Assembly: GCA_963581225.1 (NCBI GenBank)
Contig: CAUZMW010000012.1
Coordinates: forward strand, 1-34,565
Length of the DNA: 34,565 nt
DNA from: SMWC01 sp963581225
GTDB taxonomy: Bacteria > Pseudomonadota > Gammaproteobacteria > Steroidobacterales > Rariloculaceae
Direction: 5' to 3'
A model generated the notes under the pieces. The model did no database searches. It had not been told where the DNA came from and saw only the letters and a program-made list of their open reading frames with translations. Shown here piece by piece: positions 33,035-34,565 of this stretch (positions are counted from its first letter, which is position 1; every line of letters starts with the position of its first letter). The translations under genes were made by a program, and so were the position numbers.

Positions 33035-33525
33035 TGGCTCTGATCAAGAATGGCGAGCTGGCCGACGATTCCTTCGTTTTCGTTGACGACGACGCAGCTT
33101 TACCGCCGAACGGCGCCGTCATCGTCGGCCTCGCGCTCTGGCAGACTTCTCGTGAAGACCTGCTGCAGCGTAGTGAGGCGATCGGTCTAGTGCTGAAAAG
33201 CGACCAGCCGCCGGAACTGATCGGCGACGGGCTTCAGCAGCTGGCCGTCATTGCCCTGGAATTCCCGGCTTTTCGCGACGGCCGAGCGTACTCCTACGCA
33301 CGGCTCCTGCGGGAAAAGTATGATTTTCGGGGCGAATTGCGTGCCGTCGGCGATGTGCTCCTGGAGCAGCTGCACTTCATGGTTCGAACCGGATTCGATG
33401 CTTTCGACATTCAGAGCGATGATTCGCTCGCAGACTTCGAGGTCGCCGCCGCGGATTTTTCCGTTTGGTATCAACCAACAGCCGATGGTCGCGATACCGC
33501 TTTAGAGCTTCGTCGGCGACAATAA
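33034..33525 (+). CDS. DUF934 protein of the sulfite reductase operon
   Basis: A 163-residue soluble protein of the DUF934 family (COG3749), nearly always found next to cysI. The conserved core FRDGRAYSYARLLREKYDFR and GELRAVGDVLLEQLHFM is clear. It has been proposed as an accessory or electron-transfer partner for this CysI subtype, but no cofactor motif is seen, so this is only context. ATG 33034 overlaps the cysI stop. In many relatives cysH follows; here an AT-rich non-coding gap follows instead, so the cluster is incomplete or split. Confidence 0.9.
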   Translation: MALIKNGELADDSFVFVDDDAALPPNGAVIVGLALWQTSREDLLQRSEAIGLVLKSDQPPELIGDGLQQLAVIALEFPAFRDGRAYSYARLLREKYDFRGELRAVGDVLLEQLHFMVRTGFDAFDIQSDDSLADFEVAAADFSVWYQPTADGRDTALELRRRQ

Positions 33526-33725
33526 CGTCTAAGGCTTTCCACAAGTGACCACGGCATTCCCCCCGCACCTGAAAAATGCGTCATGTTGGCCGTCTTTTCT
33601 CTCGTTATACACGCTGAAGTAACGTCAAGCCAATGATTTTATTGATAAAGAGAATATTGACTATTTTTTAACCAATCTAAGAACGTGTCGCACGCTATCA
33701 GGCGCGAGCGGTCATATTCATCCGG

Positions 33726-33760
33726 TTATCCACAGAGTTATCCACAGAATCTGTGGATTA
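33726..33760. promoter_or_regulatory. DnaA-box cluster beside an AT-rich stretch
   Basis: The gap 33526-33851 has no gene. It contains TTATCCACA at 33726-33734 and 33738-33746 (both exact DnaA-box consensus, 12 bases apart) and TGTGGATTA at 33752-33760 (inverted, one mismatch). A notably AT-rich stretch lies 45-95 bases upstream (about 33631-33680), the arrangement of an origin unwinding region. The last two boxes also form a hairpin (atccacag/ctgtggat, 3-base loop) followed by six T, so a terminator for the cysI operon is an alternative or additional role. No dnaA, rpmH, mnmG or parA is in the window. Confidence 0.55.
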
Positions 33761-33851
33761 TTTTTTCCGACGGCGACGGTCTTGATCGCGCCGCTTCTGT
33801 CTCTCAAACTGGCCATTGAAGACTCACCGCGGGCTGCGAATTTGTAACGCT

Positions 33852-34565
33852 ATGAATCGTCGACACATCTTGCACGGTGGCGCCTTAATGAGCGCCGCTC
33901 CGTCACTGCTTATCGCTGCGGGCGTCGATGCCCCCCTCAGTCCGTTCGGCGAAGATTCTACAGCCGAGGAGGTGACCGACGGTCTCGATCTCACCGACAA
34001 GACGGCATTGGTCACCGGGGTCAATACGGGAATCGGTTACGAGACGATGAGGGTATTGGCGCTGCGGGGTGCCCATGTTCTGGGCACGGCGCGGACGGCT
34101 GAGAAGGGGCAGATCGCGTGCGCCAGCGTCGTCGGACGCGCAACGCCGCTGGTGCTGGAGTTGTCGGATTTCGATTCGGTCGTGGCTTGTGCAGACGCAG
34201 CACAAGCGCAGGCCGGCTCCATCGACATCCTGGTCTGCAATGCCGGCGTTCTGCTGAACGAGCTGCAGCAGGTGCGTGGTCTGGAGATGCACTTCGTTGT
34301 CAATCACCTCGGTCATTTCATTCTGGTGAATCGTTTGCTGGAGGCCGTTCTCGCAGCGCCCGAAGGCAGAGTCGTCGTGGTCTCGAGCCGCGCGCATCGG
34401 TCGGCACCGGCGGATGGCATCCAGTTCGACAATCTTGCGGGCGCGGGCGACTTCGATCGCCAGGCGTTCTATGGACACTCTAAACTCGCCAACGGCCTGT
34501 TCTCACACGAGCTTGCGCGACGCCTGGAAGGTAGCAACGCTACCTCAAACTCGTTGCACCCCGGT
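33852..34565 (+). CDS. SDR oxidoreductase with twin-arginine leader (partial)
   Basis: The frame from ATG 33852 is open to the window edge (238 codons, 3' end missing). It starts MNRRHILHGGALMSAAPSLL, which has the twin-arginine RRxxL pattern followed by a hydrophobic run, so export by Tat of a folded protein is predicted. The body is a short-chain dehydrogenase: TGVNTGIG cofactor motif, DILVCNAGVLL, HFVVNHLGHFILVN, VVVVSSRAHR and the active-site pair in FYGHSKLANGL. It is of the retinol-dehydrogenase/protochlorophyllide-reductase-like group by its NHLGHF motif. The substrate is unknown. No clear ribosome site is seen. It lies 91 bases from the DnaA-box cluster. Confidence 0.82.
   Translation, partial: MNRRHILHGGALMSAAPSLLIAAGVDAPLSPFGEDSTAEEVTDGLDLTDKTALVTGVNTGIGYETMRVLALRGAHVLGTARTAEKGQIACASVVGRATPLVLELSDFDSVVACADAAQAQAGSIDILVCNAGVLLNELQQVRGLEMHFVVNHLGHFILVNRLLEAVLAAPEGRVVVVSSRAHRSAPADGIQFDNLAGAGDFDRQAFYGHSKLANGLFSHELARRLEGSNATSNSLHPG

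Noticed and set aside
1..34565. CRISPR array, prophage or integrative element
   Set aside because: No regularly spaced repeats, integrase, phage structural genes or tRNA-flanked attachment sites were seen; the only mobile DNA is the IS3 remnant and the REP-like palindromes.

Overview
This window looks like chromosome from an aerobic, GC-rich gammaproteobacterium. It has a TonB-dependent receptor, LldD/LldP lactate use, class III alcohol dehydrogenase, a CysI/DUF2849/DUF934 sulfite reductase cluster, a fused HPPK-DHPS and REP-like palindromes. Most of it is ordinary metabolic DNA. What stands out is an unusual density of gene wreckage: hpnH, fdsG/fdsD, fdhD, pabB, an IS3-family transposase, an MFS (UMF1-type) transporter, an outer-membrane barrel and a CocE-type hydrolase are all truncated, frameshifted or stop-interrupted. 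That pattern suggests a lineage in genome decay, for example host-associated. This is inference, and assembly error must be excluded at single junctions.

Layout. 1-330: an hpnH remnant ending inside a REP-like half palindrome. 332-2354: an HMG-CoA synthase-family gene (-) and a small DUF7009-like gene (+). 2475-4902: remains of an NAD-dependent formate dehydrogenase locus (fdsG joined to the tail of fdsD, and a frameshifted fdhD) around an intact lldD. 4913-6662: REP hairpin and lactate permease (-). 6818-9440: avtA, an IS3 remnant and an AlkA-type glycosylase. 9437-12105: a dead pabB convergent with a folK-folP fusion (-). 12250-13470: frmA, then a perfect 41-bp inverted repeat. 13476-16139: a TonB-dependent receptor (-) divergent from a small exported protein carrying two TonB-box-like motifs, then a terminator. 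16181-19517: a large zinc metalloprotease (-) divergent from a TerC-family gene. 19518-19878: a structured possible small RNA. 19879-24463: MBL hydrolase, 2-hydroxyacid dehydrogenase, transporter stub, M20D amidohydrolase and a FabD-like acyltransferase. 24556-29080: sat-cysC fusion, AI-2E-type transporter, small ORF, TlpA-like thioredoxin and an SDR. 29100-30721: a RidA-like lipoprotein and a cupin (-), then two headless pseudogene fragments abutting head to head. 30722-33525: a repeat-bearing leader and the DUF2849-cysI-DUF934 operon. 33526-33851: an AT-rich gap with three DnaA-box-like sites. 33852 to the end: an SDR with a twin-arginine leader, cut by the window edge.

How the genes work together. 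Lactate is imported by LldP and oxidised by LldD. Sulfate is activated by Sat-CysC to PAPS, and sulfite is reduced by CysI; PAPS reductase (CysH) is not in the window. FolKP needs p-aminobenzoate, yet the adjacent pabB is dead. FdhD, which serves formate dehydrogenase, is broken together with its client enzyme. The items most worth a second look are the tandem TonB-box mini-protein (15821-16072), the DnaA-box gap (33726-33760), the fdsG/fdsD deletion fusion, the hpnH/REP junction and the candidate small RNA (about 19630-19743).
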